Source: Cornus controversa (lineage: Eukaryota > Streptophyta > Magnoliopsida > Cornales > Cornaceae). From it: a stretch of 64,000 nt of DNA. The notes beneath the pieces were generated by a model, which did not search any database, had not been told where the DNA came from, and saw only the letters and a program-made list of their open reading frames with translations. Location: the NCBI GenBank assembly GCA_026545225.1, contig CM048848.1:46594306-46658305 (forward strand), read 5' to 3'. The position numbers and the translations under genes were made by a program. Below are positions 63,625 to 64,000 of the stretch, piece by piece. Each line of letters starts with the position of its first letter. Positions within the stretch are counted from its first letter, which is position 1.

Positions 63625-63946
63625 GAACTCAATTTTGTTTTGTTTTCATTTTTGTATACCTCTCATTCTTCTCAAACCAATGGGTCCTGGGAACTGCACA
63701 CTGAATTTTAGATTGTTGGTCATAATCCGTCTTTTCTTTTCTTGGATTTAAATGGCCCCATAACTCTTCTAATCAATTGATTGTGAACTCAATTTTGTTT
63801 TGCTTTCATTTTTGTATACTTCTTACTCTTCTCAAACCAATGGGTCCTAGGAACTGCACTCACTGAATTTTAGATTGTTGGTCATAACCCGTCTTTTCTT
63901 TTCTTGGATTTAAATGGCCCCATAACTCTTCTAATCAATTGATTGT
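63625..63946. repeat. Tandem duplication of about 160 bp in ThrRS intron
   Basis: GAACTCAATTTTGTTTT (63625, 63785), ACCAATGGGTCCT (63678, 63838) and CTAATCAATTGATTGTG (63769, 63931) repeat in order. The copies are nearly identical, indicating a recent event. Confidence 0.92.
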
Positions 63947-64000
63947 GTGTTGGCTTAAAAAAATTTTGGCCTCTTTAGTAGAGATGAACCCATGATAAGA

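Overview
The window is nuclear DNA of a flowering plant, a eudicot by its gene sequences and quite possibly a woody perennial given the large, transposon-filled introns (the last point is inference). It is AT-rich, with spliced host genes, plant LINEs, Ty3/gypsy and Ty1/copia elements, and many non-autonomous DNA transposons.

Two host genes lie head-to-tail on the + strand. The first (1233-27944) is the 3' part of the large (gamma) subunit of the AP-1 clathrin adaptor; twelve exons encode the C-terminal 547 residues (end of the trunk, hinge with clathrin-box-like LLDL motifs, and the gamma-ear). The second (42951-63063, running off the right edge) is threonyl-tRNA synthetase; fifteen exons encode the TGS domain, the SAD-type editing domain and most of the class II catalytic core up to motif 2 and beyond. 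It has two in-frame starts separated by an arginine-rich, acid-free leader, as expected for one gene supplying mitochondria and cytosol, and two of its introns use GC donors.

AP-1 gamma introns: 2028-9588 holds a Ty3/gypsy element with both LTRs and a perfect 5-bp target duplication. 10305-18319 holds an older relative in the opposite orientation, itself split by a 2.6-kb insertion with inverted ends that carries an intronless, 5'-truncated, frameshifted alpha-tubulin copy. 18448-22098 holds an RTE-type LINE remnant with internal tandem duplications. 22593-26251 holds a Mutator-like element nested in another.

Intergenic 27945-42950: a cluster of short tandem duplications, a foldback MITE, a 906-bp Mutator-like MITE with a perfect 9-bp duplication, a degraded gypsy-type gag fragment, a 515-bp tandem duplication, and a hAT-like element sitting between two inverted, diverged repeat arms.

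Threonyl-tRNA synthetase introns: three L1-type LINE fragments, all antisense to the gene; one is split by a gag-only Ty1/copia element with intact LTRs and a perfect target duplication. Tandem duplications of 284 bp and about 160 bp lie near the right end. No tRNA, rRNA, CRISPR array or organellar insertion was recognised. Exon borders were placed by eye from reading frame, splice signals and remembered family sequences.
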